A stretch of 25,654 nt of DNA from Ophiothrix spiculata (Eukaryota > Echinodermata > Ophiuroidea > Amphilepidida > Ophiotrichidae): the NCBI GenBank assembly GCA_000969725.1, contig JXSR01S043358.1, one strand, 5' to 3'. The notes under the pieces are model-generated. The model searched no databases and was not told the origin of the DNA. It saw only the letters and a list, made by a program, of their open reading frames with translations. A program made the translations under genes and the position numbers. Positions 9,125-20,847 of this stretch are shown piece by piece. Each line of letters starts with the position of its first letter. The stretch's first letter is position 1.

Positions 9125-11788
9125 GTAAGTAATCTTGAGAAAATTCAGTGACTTCAAAATGAGTAATGTTTTATAGTTTTACTCAATGGTTAAAGTTGGT
9201 TGTTCTAATTGTGTTTAATTGCTTCTATCCTTAAAGAAACTTGTCTTTTAAAGTTTACTTATTTAAAAAAGAATATTGAAAACTACCTCGGTTCATGGCA
9301 AGAGAGTATTTTGATTAAACTCCATTTTCCTACCAACACAAAATTCTGTGCAATGATATTGTCACAGTATTTGTCAATGATGCATTAGCGTCTTTAAAAT
9401 CTAATTGACCTGGCAAGATTGCAACCCAGTTTAGTTGTACACGACAGGCCATCAAATATTGCATTCAACACTGAATAATGGTCAACAACAACAACAAAAG
9501 TTGTGTATAGTTGATTCTGCAGGTTTTTCTGCTTTTGGATAAAACACTGAAGAGAAAACAAGCTTTTGTGAATGTACTTGCTTTGTTTAGCCGACAGATC
9601 AATGAACATTTTTCTAAAAAATACAATACATCTCCCCAAAATGGGGTAGGAATGCTCACAGATCTCTTATTTAAGGAAAATCTGCAAGATTCAGCAATTG
9701 AGAAATTCTAGATTCTGTAGAAATATTTACATAAATTGTGTTGTTTTTTTGAAAGAATTTTATAAGAAATCCATAAACAAAAATGTTTTTCAAGTTTAGC
9801 TTGTGACCTTGTGACATTGTAATTTGGTACTTTATTGAGAATACGCAAGAGCTACATCTTTTTCCTGATTGAGGACGCAACAGTGATTGCTTGAGTACAG
9901 CCGTCAGCCGCATTTGTTTAATGGTCACATCCACACCAACATCCACAATGTCGTTTCAAAGGCATACGTCATAGGTGATTCTGATTTACGTTTTCAAAAA
10001 ATTACACGGATTTTTTGAGGGTATATTTTAGGGTGAATTGAAACAATTTAGTGGTGACAAATGTCAAAAATCGAAGTTTAGATGTGATTAGGATGATGTT
10101 AAAGTTACAAAATGCAACAAATGAAAAAAATTGGCCTATGTCTATTGATCATTAAGTTTAGCTAACATGGAGCATTTTTGATGTCTCTTCATAAGGAGGC
10201 CAACATCATGGAAGGTGATGAGGTAGCCCAACCTTATCACTACATGTAACATTGTAAGGTCATCTCAGCAGGCTAGTGTGTGAATGTCCTCATCCAGTGC
10301 CATCATTTGGCTTCAGGTTACTATCTACAAGAACAGGTGACGGTATCCATCAGCGGTATTTGGGCTTTCCAATGATATCATACTGCTGAGCTGGAATGCG
10401 CAGTAGTGATTTACCCGCTGAAAATAAGCAACTTCAATATCTGCTAGTAATGGATGATGTTAAATGGCATCAAAATTTGCTTTATATTAGCGATAATGAG
10501 TTTGTTTCAAAGTTCACTTCCATAATTAGATTCAAAGTTAATGGGATCATATATTGCTGATTCATTATGTATTCAATTTTGGAGTAAAAAATTAAAAATG
10601 AAAAGCTTATGGGAATGTTAAACAACGAGTCAGAATTTATAAAGGGGAGCTAGGGTATTCTCAATCTGGCGACAGTGATGTGCCAGACCCACACTTTAGC
10701 CTGTTGCATTAATTTAATTTGGTTCCCACTTAGTTCCAAACATTGCTGTCAAAATTATTTTATTTCCTGTACCAAGGAATAATCTAACATTTTCATCAGG
10801 AGTTGATATCTACCCATAGTAAATCCATCATATCTCAACACAACATAATTCACCACAGTACCTTTATATTTCTAACATTGTTCTACAGCGGTATTTTATG
10901 ATGAGTTAGCAAATTAATTGCAAGCTTTTGTTAAATTGGTCTAGAATTTGTTGGGAGATAAATAGAGTTTTTAAAAAAGAGGAAGACGTTTTCAGTAAAG
11001 AGTACCGTATACATGACAAATAACTCTGTAACATGACCTACAGGATAATTACTATTTTTTGCAAAAGTGTTAGCTTTTTATTGAAATTTTTCAAAATTTG
11101 CAATATTTGCCTAAGTAAGACTTTGTCTTTGTAGAAAAAGTCAAAAGTAAACCTATGTGCTGCTGATTTTCATCGTATCGATTGATGTGTTTTTAACTTC
11201 ATTATAAAAACCAAGACATTTTTAATGTCCTTATGTGTTGGCCCTCTTTTTTGATGTTGACATACTCCTCATACTAATGTTGTTTAAATTAGGCATAGTT
11301 CTTTAAATACATTTCCATGTTTATATACAATTTGCGCTGGCTCTCAGCACACTAATCTTTGAAAGTCAGACATTTTAATCCTATAAAAGCTCCCGTTATG
11401 AATTCTAGCCATTAAAGGCTCATGTTTGCTTACACGCCATGTTTATCAAGTATGTCAGTTTTGAGTGAACGCTTTTTCAAACAGCCATGGATCACTTAAA
11501 ACACAATTTATGTAACCAGTGCTTCCCTTAACGACAACAATCAAAACATTAGGCCAAGGTAAAAATAGTTGTTTGTTTCTTTTAATATCTGCTTAAAATA
11601 TAGATCGTTAGAATACACAAATGAACAAAAATCCATATAAAAGTAGAATATTTTGAGACATGCAGTATTCTTTAGCTTAACCAACATGAATATTATGTGA
11701 AAAATTTGGGTCAAAACACTAGAAGCTTTAAAATGACATTAATTATAACCTTTAAAATACCTTTAAAATATAATTGTTGGTACTTGTA
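9125..11788 (+). other. CDKL intron sequence, nothing else recognised
   Basis: This is the first 2.7 kb of the 5.7-kb intron between exons b and c. It is AT-rich. I saw no additional exon, RNA gene or convincing terminal inverted repeats. A stretch at about 10190-10440 is less AT-rich than its surroundings, with balanced composition, but shows no recognisable motif or frame. Confidence 0.5.
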
Positions 11789-12011
11789 AGGGGCGCACCA
11801 TTAGATTTCCAGGGGGGCAGGAAGTTGGGTTAGAGAATTATTTTTTTTCGCGCCCCATTCGGGAGTGATTTTTTCCCCTGGATATCACTGTTTTTCTGCC
11901 TATTCCATGTTCAGGGGGGATTTTTTTCTTTTCTTCTGTCTGTGGAGGGGAATTTTTTTTTTCTCAAAAAACTTCCCGCTTCCACCCCTGGAAATGTAAT
12001 GGTGCGCCCCT
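11789..12011. mobile_element. GGGGCGCACC-ended MITE (223 bp)
   Basis: AGGGGCGCACCATTAGATTT (from 11789), continuing TCCAGGGG, is mirrored by the right end, which in reverse complement from 12011 reads AGGGGCGCACCATTACATTT and continues TCCAGGGG. That is one difference in about 28 bp, with similarity persisting to ggaag. The interior is rich in runs of T and G. There is no clear target duplication (flanks cttgta and aagtgt). It has no coding capacity. Confidence 0.85.
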
Positions 12012-12522
12012 AAGTGTTCTTAAGATAAATGTTGATAGAAAAATGTCAGGCATTATTCAAAATTTCCTGTCTATTTTTAAAATGGCCATTATGTTATATG
12101 GCTTCCATAGTGGTTACATCTCAATATTAACAGCAGTGCTCAGCATCATAACATCGAGGCTGTTGCTAGGCGATCTCCATCTCCACTCGTTTCATTGACT
12201 CCTATAGTAATATTCAGCACACTCTTTGTGTATCATCGGTTGTCAATGCAAAAATCAAACATGATTGATTCAATTTTCTGCTTGTATAATAAGTGGACAT
12301 TATATGAACTTGATTTTATTGAGGGGTTTGAGATATTGTATACATTTTATTTTCAAAATATGAAATATGTGACCTGTCATATCAAAGGTACCTTAAGGCT
12401 GGGGTAGACTATCAACTAGCATAAATGGTTGTTGTACTCTAACTCTCAAACTAATCGCATAAACCATATAAAAGTATACATTTTTTGAAGTGGATTTTTT
12501 ACCCTGAACATAATTGGTGATG

Positions 12523-12554
<32 letters not shown>

Positions 12555-12835
12555 CGGTATTTATATGCGCTATTCACCATAGTATCATAGCGCTTGACAT
12601 TATTATTACGCTGTTATTAGGAAATCATCACTATCATTTCACCTTAACTAGATCGCAATCTTATGACGCGATCGTAATATTCCCCTAACAGCTCCCCAAT
12701 GCGCTTGGGTCGACGAAGCAATCAGGATTAAAAGTCTTGCCCAAGGACATAACCCGTTGACCGTAGCGGGGCTCGAACCCGCAACCAACTGATTCGGAGT
12801 CCTGCGCTGTTCCACTAGACCACACAAGCTCCTCA
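12523..12835 (-). mobile_element. tRNA-derived SINE, minus strand, inside the foldback
   Basis: On the minus strand it starts near 12835 with a tRNA-like head: A-box-like tgtggtctagtgg, an anticodon region ggactccgaatca, and a strong B box GGTTCGAGCCCCGC. A body follows with cttgggcaagac and attggggagctgtt, then agcgctatgatactatgg and gcgcatataaataccg, and finally an ATT tandem tail (12524-12554). The tail style fits a 3' end borrowed from an L2/CR1-type LINE. It interrupts the left arm of the foldback: tgatgat before it and tgatatc after it are contiguous in the right arm. The core is shared with the SINE at 19090-19260. Confidence 0.85.
12524..12554. repeat. AAT microsatellite (SINE tail)
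   Basis: About ten AAT units form the 3' tail of the minus-strand SINE. They are likely length-variable. Confidence 0.9.
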
Positions 12836-14035
12836 ACCTGATATCGGTTTTTGACCGAAAATGTCATTTTAGGCAAAAAAAAAGCCAAAAACCGGATTTT
12901 TTGCCCCAAAAATTTCTGGAAAGCCTAACTAAAATTTGCATTCGTGAAATTTTGAAATTTTTGCTTTTTTGGAATTTAGAAACAAATTTCTTGGAAGGGT
13001 TTTCTCAAATTTTTGGTGGCAGCGATGGGATTTTTTTACATTGTTTGACCTTTTTTTTTGCATTTAAAATTAAACTAAATTAAAAATCAAAAATTTGAGA
13101 AAACTCTTCCTAGACAATTGTTTCTAAATTGCAAAAAGCAAAAAAAAAAATCAAATTTTATGAATGCATATTTTACTTAGGCGTTCCAGAAACTTTTGGG
13201 GCAAAAAATGTGTTTTTTGGCATTTTTTTCCCACAATTGACATTTTTTGTCAAAAACTGATATCATCAGACTTCAGGGTAAAAATCTGCTTCAAATTAGT
13301 TTGAAAACTAGAGTACAAAAACGGTTTATGCCATTTGAAGGTCTACTCAGCCTTAAGTTCGCCGTAGTAAATTTCCTTATACAGGCCACTGAAGCTGAGC
13401 AGAGTAAAAAATCACGTCCAAGTTTCTTATTTCATCAGACACCTTACCTTTGAAGTGTATTCTACCATATTAATCAGGTTCCAACATCAAAAACCTAAAA
13501 AAAATGTGTTAAAAATAAGATAAAAATCCTCTTTCCATTCAAGTTTTACCTAGTACAAAAAAATGTTCACTTGATTTTCTCAGAACTATAAGTTTCTGAA
13601 TCAGCCCGATACCTTTTTCCAATTTGGATATAACTTTGCAATCGAACACCCCTGTGCTTACACCCAATAACCAAAAGCAAGGTGTCATTTTAAACCTTAA
13701 CATCTCAGCTTTCAGATGAGACCAAGAAATTAATTTTGAATTTGGGACCCTAAGGTACCTTTCTGTATGGCGGGTCACGTATTGTTCTTGCTCTAGTAGA
13801 CCATCGCACGACATGCAAAATCATGCTTTTAGGTACATACCTCTTGGAACCAAGAAAACATAGGGAGTGGCAGGAGCGCTGCATTTTGACATTTTTTGAT
13901 GTTGTTCCAACGTGGTTGCTTGCCTGATACTTATTTTATGCAGGCCTACTTGGATTTGTAGCACTTGTTTAAGGCAAGCAATCCCTTAAAAGGAGATGGG
14001 AGAGTAAAGTGACAATTAAAATTTCAGAAAAAGGA

Positions 14036-14117
14036 TACTTTAGGTCCCATCAAAAACTATACCCTAACCCTAAACCATAAAACTAACCCTAACCCTACAC
14101 CCTAACCCTAAATTAAA

Positions 14118-14166
<49 letters not shown>

Positions 14167-14189
14167 AATTTTGGATGGGACCTAAAGTA
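14036..14189. mobile_element. MITE filled with telomere-type CCCTAA repeats (154 bp)
   Basis: The ends are perfect 16-bp inverted repeats: TACTTTAGGTCCCATC at 14036-14051 and its reverse complement at 14174-14189. If the outer TA is the target duplication, the ends start CTTTAGGTCCC, consistent with a Tc1/mariner-type MITE. The interior (about 14060-14166) is a run of CCCTAA and CCCTAAA units with occasional changes, the animal telomere repeat. It lies 650 bp upstream of the third kinase exon. The alternative, a telomere-healed break, is unlikely because matched inverted ends enclose the array. Confidence 0.85.
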
Positions 14190-14939
<750 letters not shown>

Positions 14940-15022
14940 TGATTGCTGTGTTCTTAGTGCGTCCTGTAGTTGAACTTAGTGCCAGTAAGTACCAATATTG
15001 TGCATTCAAAGTCCGTCAGTAT

Positions 15023-15197
15023 ACAAATATTAACTGCCATAAATTTGTGTGATGGTAGAAATATCATCACGAAGTGAAAGATGTATTGTTTCATTTCACG
15101 AGCCTGTGTGGCGAATGAAATGGAACAATGCATGTACATCTTTCACCGAATGATGATATTTCTACCATCACACAAATTTATAGTAGTTAATATTTGT
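15023..15197. mobile_element. foldback MITE, almost entirely palindromic (175 bp)
   Basis: The left arm (acaaatattaactgccat, then aaatttgtgtgatggtagaa from about 15041) matches the reverse complement of the right arm (acaaatattaactactat, then the same aaatttgtgtgatggtagaa). Pairing continues through atatcatca, gaaagatgta and ttgtttcatttc almost to the centre near 15105. It starts 92 bp after the exon c donor, so the pre-mRNA there can form a long hairpin. It has no coding capacity. No sure target duplication was seen. Confidence 0.85.
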
Positions 15198-15201
15198 TTT
15201 A

Positions 15202-15424
15202 TATCACTCATTTATAATTCTTTAACCTCAAAATATTAATAACTTCAGTATCATCCAAAAGTGGTTGAGATGACCTTAGAAAAACGATGGTGAGTCTGCA
15301 ACTTGCCGTTGCATGTATATTTCAGTGCAGCTCAGTTATAGTTTCTACCATCACACAGAGGGGTGATGGTAAAAACTATCAAATGGCAATAAACCAATGA
15401 AAAATTTATAAATAAGTGATATTT
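15202..15424. repeat. second, looser foldback related to 15023-15197
   Basis: The outer arms atatcactcatttataa (from about 15202) and, in reverse complement from 15424, atatcacttatttataa are homologous. A tight hairpin inside (15338-15379) has arms atagtttctaccatcac and gtgatggtaaaaactat. The ctaccatcacac phrase is shared with the neighbouring foldback, so this looks like a rearranged relative of it. Confidence 0.55.
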
Positions 15425-16459
15425 ATATCCACTAATCAATCTGTGCTCTGTATTTGCAAGGTAGCAATCCATAGAACAAAAGATCTCAAGTCCTGGTTGT
15501 GCCTTTAACCCTTGTCTTCCTAAGCCTTTATCTGTAACACGTCTTCCTGGGGCCCTGTGATTTTGAACTTTGGACCGCCCAAAGTTATATTGTTTGATAC
15601 TATAGTATAGGGTAGGGTCTCCTCTTTCCATTGATACCAAGATCAAGAAAATCGGTTGAGGCGTTACGTAATTATAACGTCACAAAGTATTTCCGTACCG
15701 AAATAAAATCGACTTTGGGCAAAAATGGCCACTTTTTCAAAAAATATGGGCCATTGGGTCTTAAAATCTTTTGTTCTCAAGATTGTGATTGTTAAAATGC
15801 AGATACATGTATGGCCTTTTGGCTCTCAACCCTCAATGTATCATTTGAGAAACATGAGAATTTTTGAGAAACAAATGTTTGTGTTCTTCAGTCTAAAATC
15901 TAAAATACCTTGTTTTCACATGTCATTATACTACATCACACGTACGTCACAGAATCTGAATGATTGTGAAGTTTGTTTGACAGTCGTATATACATATATT
16001 GCATCTTTGTATAGTTAGTTTGATTTAGATGATAAATTTGTGTATGTACATGTTTGGACGTGAGGTACAGCTAGTGCGTCTTTTGCATGGACATGATGGA
16101 GTGTTTGCTTTTGTTTTGAGAAAAGAGGACAAGGACAACAAACAGTGGGGAAGAGTTAATAAATTTGAGAGGTTAATGATGACAGAGGTATTATGGGTGA
16201 AATTGATGATGTAAAAAGAAGTACTAAAAAATTATGATTGGTCTAGGGTGTAGAAACTCTACTTTCTAGTCCAAAATATTCAGAGTCTATCGATTTCCAT
16301 TGATGAACATTTCTTGATAGTCAGTCTGATAATTAGGCAAATTGCATAGTCTCTTAACCCTAACAGTACCCACCCTTTTTAGCATTTTCATGAGGAAGGG
16401 GTAAAATAAACTAAGTACAAACACGTCATAGAGTGGGGGAGAAGGAAAAAAATCATGCT
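15425..16459. other. nothing recognised
   Basis: Presumed CDKL intron. Plus frames at 15725-16018 and 16029-16214 show no recognisable domain, lack flanking splice signals in a consistent phase, and do not continue the kinase. No paired transposon ends were seen. Confidence 0.45.
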
Positions 16460-16464
16460 CAGTG

Positions 16465-16555
16465 CGTGAGCCAGGCCCAGGGCCCCGAACCCGCGACCTC
16501 TGCTTTCAGAGGCGAGAATATGGACTTTGTGCTATTGTGGGAACTCAGGCAGGCC
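16465..16555 (-). repeat. tRNA-like remnant, possible SINE head
   Basis: On the minus strand, a stem-loop cctctgaaagcagagg like an anticodon arm is followed by tcgcgggttcggggccc, a passable B box and T arm, and then by ctgggcctggctc. The D-arm part is poor and no Pol III terminator or ATT tail is evident. It could be a decayed tRNA pseudogene or SINE head. Confidence 0.35.
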
Positions 16556-16559
16556 AGCC

Positions 16560-17194
16560 ATTCCGTCTTTAGATATAGACTGGGGTGATTGCGTAATAAT
16601 TAGTTGTGACGTATTTGGACTTTGACTGTGTATGGTTTTGTATGATTTTTGCCTGTTAGGGTTAATGTTAAGTGTAGTTACCATGTTGTCACATTGTTGA
16701 GTATTGACTGCAGGAAGAATTTAGCTATGTACCTTTTTAGATTTGAAAGAACATTTTGTACCTCAGGACATCAAAGAAACACCGACATTTGTATGAACTC
16801 TAATGTGATGATATCTCCCGGCAAAACAAAATATTTTTGCAATTTAGAATGCTCTAGAATAAATAAAGAGTTTGATATTAGGCTAGATTCGGAGCTAGAA
16901 TGAAGAACACCCAGAGGGAAAAACGATGTTGATATGGGCTATGTTGATTTAATCATCAATGAGTACATCATAGCTTCATACTAAGTTATATACTAAGACA
17001 TTACTGTACATTACAGTGTTGCCATTACATCAGTCTATTTTCCCAATTGGGCTGATACTTTACATTGCTTTGTTGTGCATTATTGTATTCAAAAGTTTGC
17101 ATTGCAACAAGCCTCATATGCGAAATTGACATTTGGGTTTTCTTAAATTGCCGCAGTTTGTGACATACTGCTATAACCTTCTCAGTTTTCAGAG
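16560..17194. other. nothing recognised
   Basis: AT-rich presumed intron. The 84-codon plus frame at 16649-16903 shows no domain, and the 16-17 kb frames on the minus strand overlap the MITE end. No exon was recognised. Confidence 0.4.
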
Positions 17195-17390
17195 TAAGGC
17201 GATGAAAAGAACCCCCTGTTTTACGGGCGGGCAGACCTTTCAAGTAGGGTCGTCAGTCAGGCGATTTTTTTCCCTTACAAATTTTTGTACAAATTATGTT
17301 ACACGATTTTGGCAAAACTAAAAAACCTTCAAAAACACCAATTTAGGGTTGGTTGGACTTGTAAAACAGGGATTTTTTTTTTGTCGCCTA
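17195..17390. mobile_element. TAAGGCG-ended MITE (196 bp)
   Basis: The left end taaggcgatgaaaagaa with ccctgttttac (to about 17223) corresponds to the right end, which in reverse complement from 17390 reads taggcgacaaaaaaaaaatccctgttttac. The arms are about 28 bp and imperfect, mainly in an A-run. Flanking TA is compatible with a TA target. The interior is rich in T-runs. It has no coding capacity. Confidence 0.7.
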
Positions 17391-18007
17391 ATCATGCTTT
17401 TGCAAAATTGTCTGAAAACAACAAGTTTGAATATTAAATAACATCATTGTATCAACCATGGAAGAGACTATGAAACAGCGTTTAGCACTATAAGGAATGC
17501 AGGTATTGGCGTGACACTTTCATTTGATGAAAAGATTACATTTTATTCTCAATTTAAGTTGCTAATCTACTTATTCTAGCATCAACACTGCACATATTAC
17601 AAAATGTTCAGCGAAATAAACCTCTAAAATCTAGGCAACACTGATAGAGCTTATGAAATGTATTCCCAAGGAATCTATACCAATTAATAAACCAGACAAA
17701 ACAATCAAATCACAATTGATTTTTGATTGTATTCCATACACAGACCAATTTACTTATAATTTACAAATTGAAAGAAATTCAGAAAGACCAAAGAGAATCG
17801 CAAATGGTTATATATTGATTTTGTAGTGACTCTTTGATCATGGTAAAAGCGTTGGTTATTGTTACTGACTTCAAAGTAGTTGTAAATTGGAGATAAATCT
17901 GCTGATTTATTGATATAGTGTCTGGCTTATGACTTGCTGAGGTGTTTTCACTTCATCTGAGCGCATCTGTTTGATGGAAGCTGGCACGGTACAATTTCTT
18001 TTCAATT

Positions 18008-18544
18008 TACACTCGCGGTCAAAAGTGTTTGCGCACGCTGAAATACGGGCAAAAACCTAATTATCATATCGAACGTCCAAGACTCGTAACAAATTAAAGT
18101 TTTTTATAGGTGCCATATGTATCTAATACATGTATACGTAATCCATGTTTTCTCTGACATTTGGCCTTCCATAACCATAAAAATGGCTGATTTCCTGGAC
18201 CATATACAAATACACCACACACACGTTTTGATCTGTATCATATATAGTTTTTTAGTCAATGTTCGTTATCACTATGTAACCGTAAAGAACATTTTCAGAT
18301 TAAGTTTTCCAATAAATATCCAGTTCTGTATTTAAACTTTGTTTTCGAAAAAGTGCAGAAGAAAGTATACCGTATGTTTAGCATGCCATATTTTCAAATG
18401 CGGTGAATGCAATTCCTGTTTAGTTCTTTAGATCTATATATGTAAAATATAAATTCTGGGAAAAAAATGATTCAAAAGATGAACGGTTCTCGAGTAATGG
18501 CTGGTTAAAGGTTTTGTGCGCAAACACTATTGACCACGAGTGTA
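18008..18544 (+). mobile_element. Tc1/mariner-like non-autonomous element, copy A (537 bp)
   Basis: The tips are TACACTCGCGGTCAAAAGTG at 18008, continuing tttgcgcac, and in reverse complement from 18544 TACACTCGTGGTCAATAGTG, continuing tttgcgcac. With TA as the duplicated target, the element begins CACTCG-GGTCAAAAGTNTTTGCGCAC, close in style to Tc1-family ends. Two internal blocks (18166-18219 and 18381-18416) recur in reverse orientation in the copy at 22628-23166, proving a family. There is no transposase frame, so it depends on an autonomous relative. Confidence 0.9.
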
Positions 18545-18639
18545 TAATACCAGTATTTGAAAGATAGCAGAGTATTATCAAATAACTATTGTGGCAAACA
18601 TGAGTTGCTCTTGATGAAAACCAAGTCTGAATTAATCCA

Positions 18640-18858
18640 TTCTTATTTCACTAATAATCACTCACAGAATCAACGCGTGCCTCAGGACAGATCTAAAACC
18701 TCAGAGCAATGTAGAGCTACTTGACATTTAGCAGACCGATTCTGGTTTATCTCTTTCTTATTTCACCTGTAATCCCTCACAAATCAATCCAAACCTCAGG
18801 TCTGATCCGAAACCTCCTCGGGAACAGTGTATATTTCCGTTGACATTTAGAGTTTGAC
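18640..18858. repeat. diverged tandem duplication, unit about 115 bp
   Basis: ttcttatttcac...taatc.ctcaca opens both units (18640 and 18755), each continuing with a cctcagg/gatc.aaacct segment and ending gacatttag (18723 and 18842). By eye many substitutions separate the two units. No frame crosses them and no transposon ends flank them. Confidence 0.75.
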
Positions 18859-19089
18859 AAACTAGCCAATTTGATGAGTGAATGACAAACAGAATTGATG
18901 TCATCCTACAAATCACTGCAGCAAAGTTAAGTTTGCCTTTTTTTTTTACCGTGGAGAAAACATTAAAACATGAGATATGCTATAGTATTCTGTAGCAGAG
19001 ACAATTTTCATAAGATATCTCATATCTGGTCTATATACCATATAATTTGCCCAATACCACGTCTTATCAAGGTTTCAAGTGCCTTATTT

Positions 19090-19260
19090 ATGGGCATGTC
19101 GTGGCCTTGCAGAACAGTATAGGACTCAACCTATACAGTAGGTTGTGAGTTCGAGCCCCGCTATAGTGCCAACGTTCTGTGAACCTGGGCAAATCACTTT
19201 ATCACACTTGCCTCATCAACCCGACAGTATTGGGGAGCTGTTTGGGTGGGATATCACAAC
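19090..19260 (+). mobile_element. tRNA-derived SINE, plus strand, 3' part decayed
   Basis: The head has an A-box-like tcgtggccttgcag, an anticodon-like segment ggactcaacc and a B box GAGTTCGAGCCCCGC (19148-19162). The body carries cctgggcaaatcactt and attggggagctgttt, followed by gggatatcacaac. The same order of blocks appears in the minus-strand SINE at 12523-12835, so both belong to one family. No ATT tail is visible, so the 3' end is truncated or diverged. Confidence 0.75.
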
Positions 19261-19269
19261 ATATGTGCT

Positions 19270-20168
19270 GATATAATAGGGGTTTGCACCTGTGGTCATT
19301 GGCTGCAAATGGCCTAAGTGGTTCTGCTGATTCCCTTGTTATGTATGGCATAAGAATAATGCCCAGTTCTTTGTATCCACTAGAAAAGATGCAAAATAAA
19401 TGCCCGGAATTATTATCATTTTTCCCCTTTTGTTGCTCGTTCTGTCAAGGTTAAAAGCTGGGAAGAATTGTACTTGTTGCAAAAGCCATATATTTTGGAT
19501 ATTTTGGCCGACATATATTTTTAGAATCCTTCCCTTTGTTATCCTGAAATTGTTATAGTGAAGGAATTTGGGAGAAGTAAGGGTGTGTGAATTCCTTGCA
19601 GAAGTCATAAACATTAATGCAAGGATGTCAACGATTTCTAGTTTAAGTCTTCATAGTAAATGTTACAGGGATATTATAAAATATGGTCATATATTTTGGT
19701 TACATATTTCAAACATTATTTGGACACTTAACTGATCTTTCTAACTGTCTCTTTATCTACAAATAATGGTTCAAATGAATTAAAAACATGAATTCAAACA
19801 TGAAATCAACTAATACCTGATAATAGACTTGATTTTGACAAGACTGAATGATGACGTAAATGAATGGAGATGTACCTCAGCAACATCTAAAAATAACTGA
19901 ACACCTAAAGATGGTAATTATAGCATGTAATAGAAAATAAATTGGTTTTGACAGTCGTGACCCTGATCAGTGATGGATCACTTTGATTTCAGTTGAAAGC
20001 TTCAGTTTTCTTTTGCGATTCACGTTGACCGCTTCAAAGTAACGGTCATTTTATTGTTGTCATCTGTGATGCAGATGTTAGATGAGAGAGGAAATGATGT
20101 CATCATTTTGTTTCGTCAATGTCAGTGTTTTCATTGTATTTGTAAACGTAGTATGTCTAAAGCCTGTA
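19270..20168. other. nothing recognised
   Basis: AT-rich presumed intron. The 91-codon minus frame at 19339-19614 shows no domain. Checked for the kinase activation-loop exon and for paired inverted repeats without success. Confidence 0.4.
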
Positions 20169-20531
20169 AGGCCGAGTAAAAAAATAAATATGTTTCACTT
20201 CCCCTCCCGCATCGTTTTATAAGGATTTTGAAAAATGATTTTTATTTTTTGTATTTCATGCATAAGTTATTTGTAAAAAGTGTTTGTGCAATAGATTTGC
20301 TTCAGTTCAATAAGCATTTTAAAGCATATTTTGTTTTGATCAGCCCTCCAGTATGTCCAAAACTCAAAAATAAAAAAGGTCTCCTCGTCCAATAACACAT
20401 CTGGTATCGATACACTGGGTGAGAATTGGCCATTTATGGGTGATTTTCATTGCCATTGAAATAAAAAATACCTCTTCCTCCCTTTTTTCAAAAACCTGGA
20501 CGAGAAACACGTTTTATTTTTTACTTGGCCT
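20169..20531. mobile_element. AGGCC-ended MITE (363 bp)
   Basis: The left end AGGCCGAGTAAAAAAATAAA (about 20169) with tatgtttc is mirrored by the right end, which in reverse complement from 20531 reads AGGCCAAGTAAAAAATAAA and then cgtgtttc. The arms are about 28 bp with a few changes. Terminal AGGCC is shared with the elements at 6848 and 7454. There is no clear target duplication. It has no coding capacity. Confidence 0.75.
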
Positions 20532-20847
20532 AAAGCTGGGTTCAAAGGATGCGTTGCTTCGTAGTGTGAACCAAGGCGAATGACCGCTTCCTAGCAATTC
20601 AAGAGTTGTTGCAGTATAGTATTTTCAGCTTATTGGCATAAATACTGAGATGGGTCGTCACTTATTTATCATTAATAGCAACAAGTGTCGGAAATCATAC
20701 AAGGAAAAAATGGTTTAACATTTGGGTATATTTTATGTTGCTTTTCGTTTTATCTGTCAGTTAAAATTTCAGGGTAAATAATTTCAAGTTATTTGTCTTT
20801 TCAAAACCTGTTGTTTTATATCCAGCCTATAGAATTGATTGTATTTT

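Larger units (their letters stand above)
12393..13356. mobile_element. long foldback element bounded by TTAA (inner)
   Basis: Both tips read TTAAGGCTG (left 12393-12401, right in reverse complement from 13356). The two arms stay alignable for most of the element: cataaatggttgttgtactct with cataaaccgtttttgtactct, then accctgaa, then the long blocks tttttgccccaaaa, tttctgga, gcattc, aatttagaaacaa and ggttttctcaaatttttg. Apart from the SINE inserted in its left arm, it is thus one giant hairpin. TTAA at each junction suggests target-site duplication of TTAA, as in piggyBac-like transposition. That is an inference, because the terminal bases are GG rather than the usual CC. Arms have diverged noticeably, so it is not recent. 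Confidence 0.8.
12366..13781. mobile_element. outer TATGTGACC-ended element, interrupted by later insertions
   Basis: The left end (12366-12396: TATGTGACCTGTCATATC, then aaaggtacctta) is homologous to the reverse complement of the right end (13751-13781: TACGTGACCCGCCATACAG, then aaaggtacctta), about 30 bp with a few changes. The left end is followed immediately by a second inverted-repeat element. Sequence after that inner element (13357-13750) belongs to the outer one and has no left-hand partner, so the insertion lies close to the left tip. The tips are shared with the MITE at 8040. There is no transposase frame. Confidence 0.65.

Noticed and set aside
10338-10424. CAGCGG...CCCGCTG paired ends
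   Set aside because: Only six to seven bases pair well and neighbouring bases do not. This is within chance expectation.
12648-12909. Two minus-strand open frames that look moderately well composed
   Set aside because: They lie in the tRNA-like head and body of the SINE. The apparent protein is translated tRNA sequence.
14060-14166. True chromosome end or fusion point
   Set aside because: The CCCTAA units are enclosed by matched inverted repeats with ordinary sequence on both sides, so a mobile element is the simpler reading.
16029-16214. Frame with charged residues (RKEDKDNKQWGR)
   Set aside because: It looked exon-like, but I found no matching family and no acceptor/donor pair in a phase that joins the kinase.
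20400-20420. ctggtatcgatac as the kinase WYR activation-loop exon
   Set aside because: The frame has a stop just upstream and lacks the preceding TDYVATR-like residues. It also lies inside a MITE.
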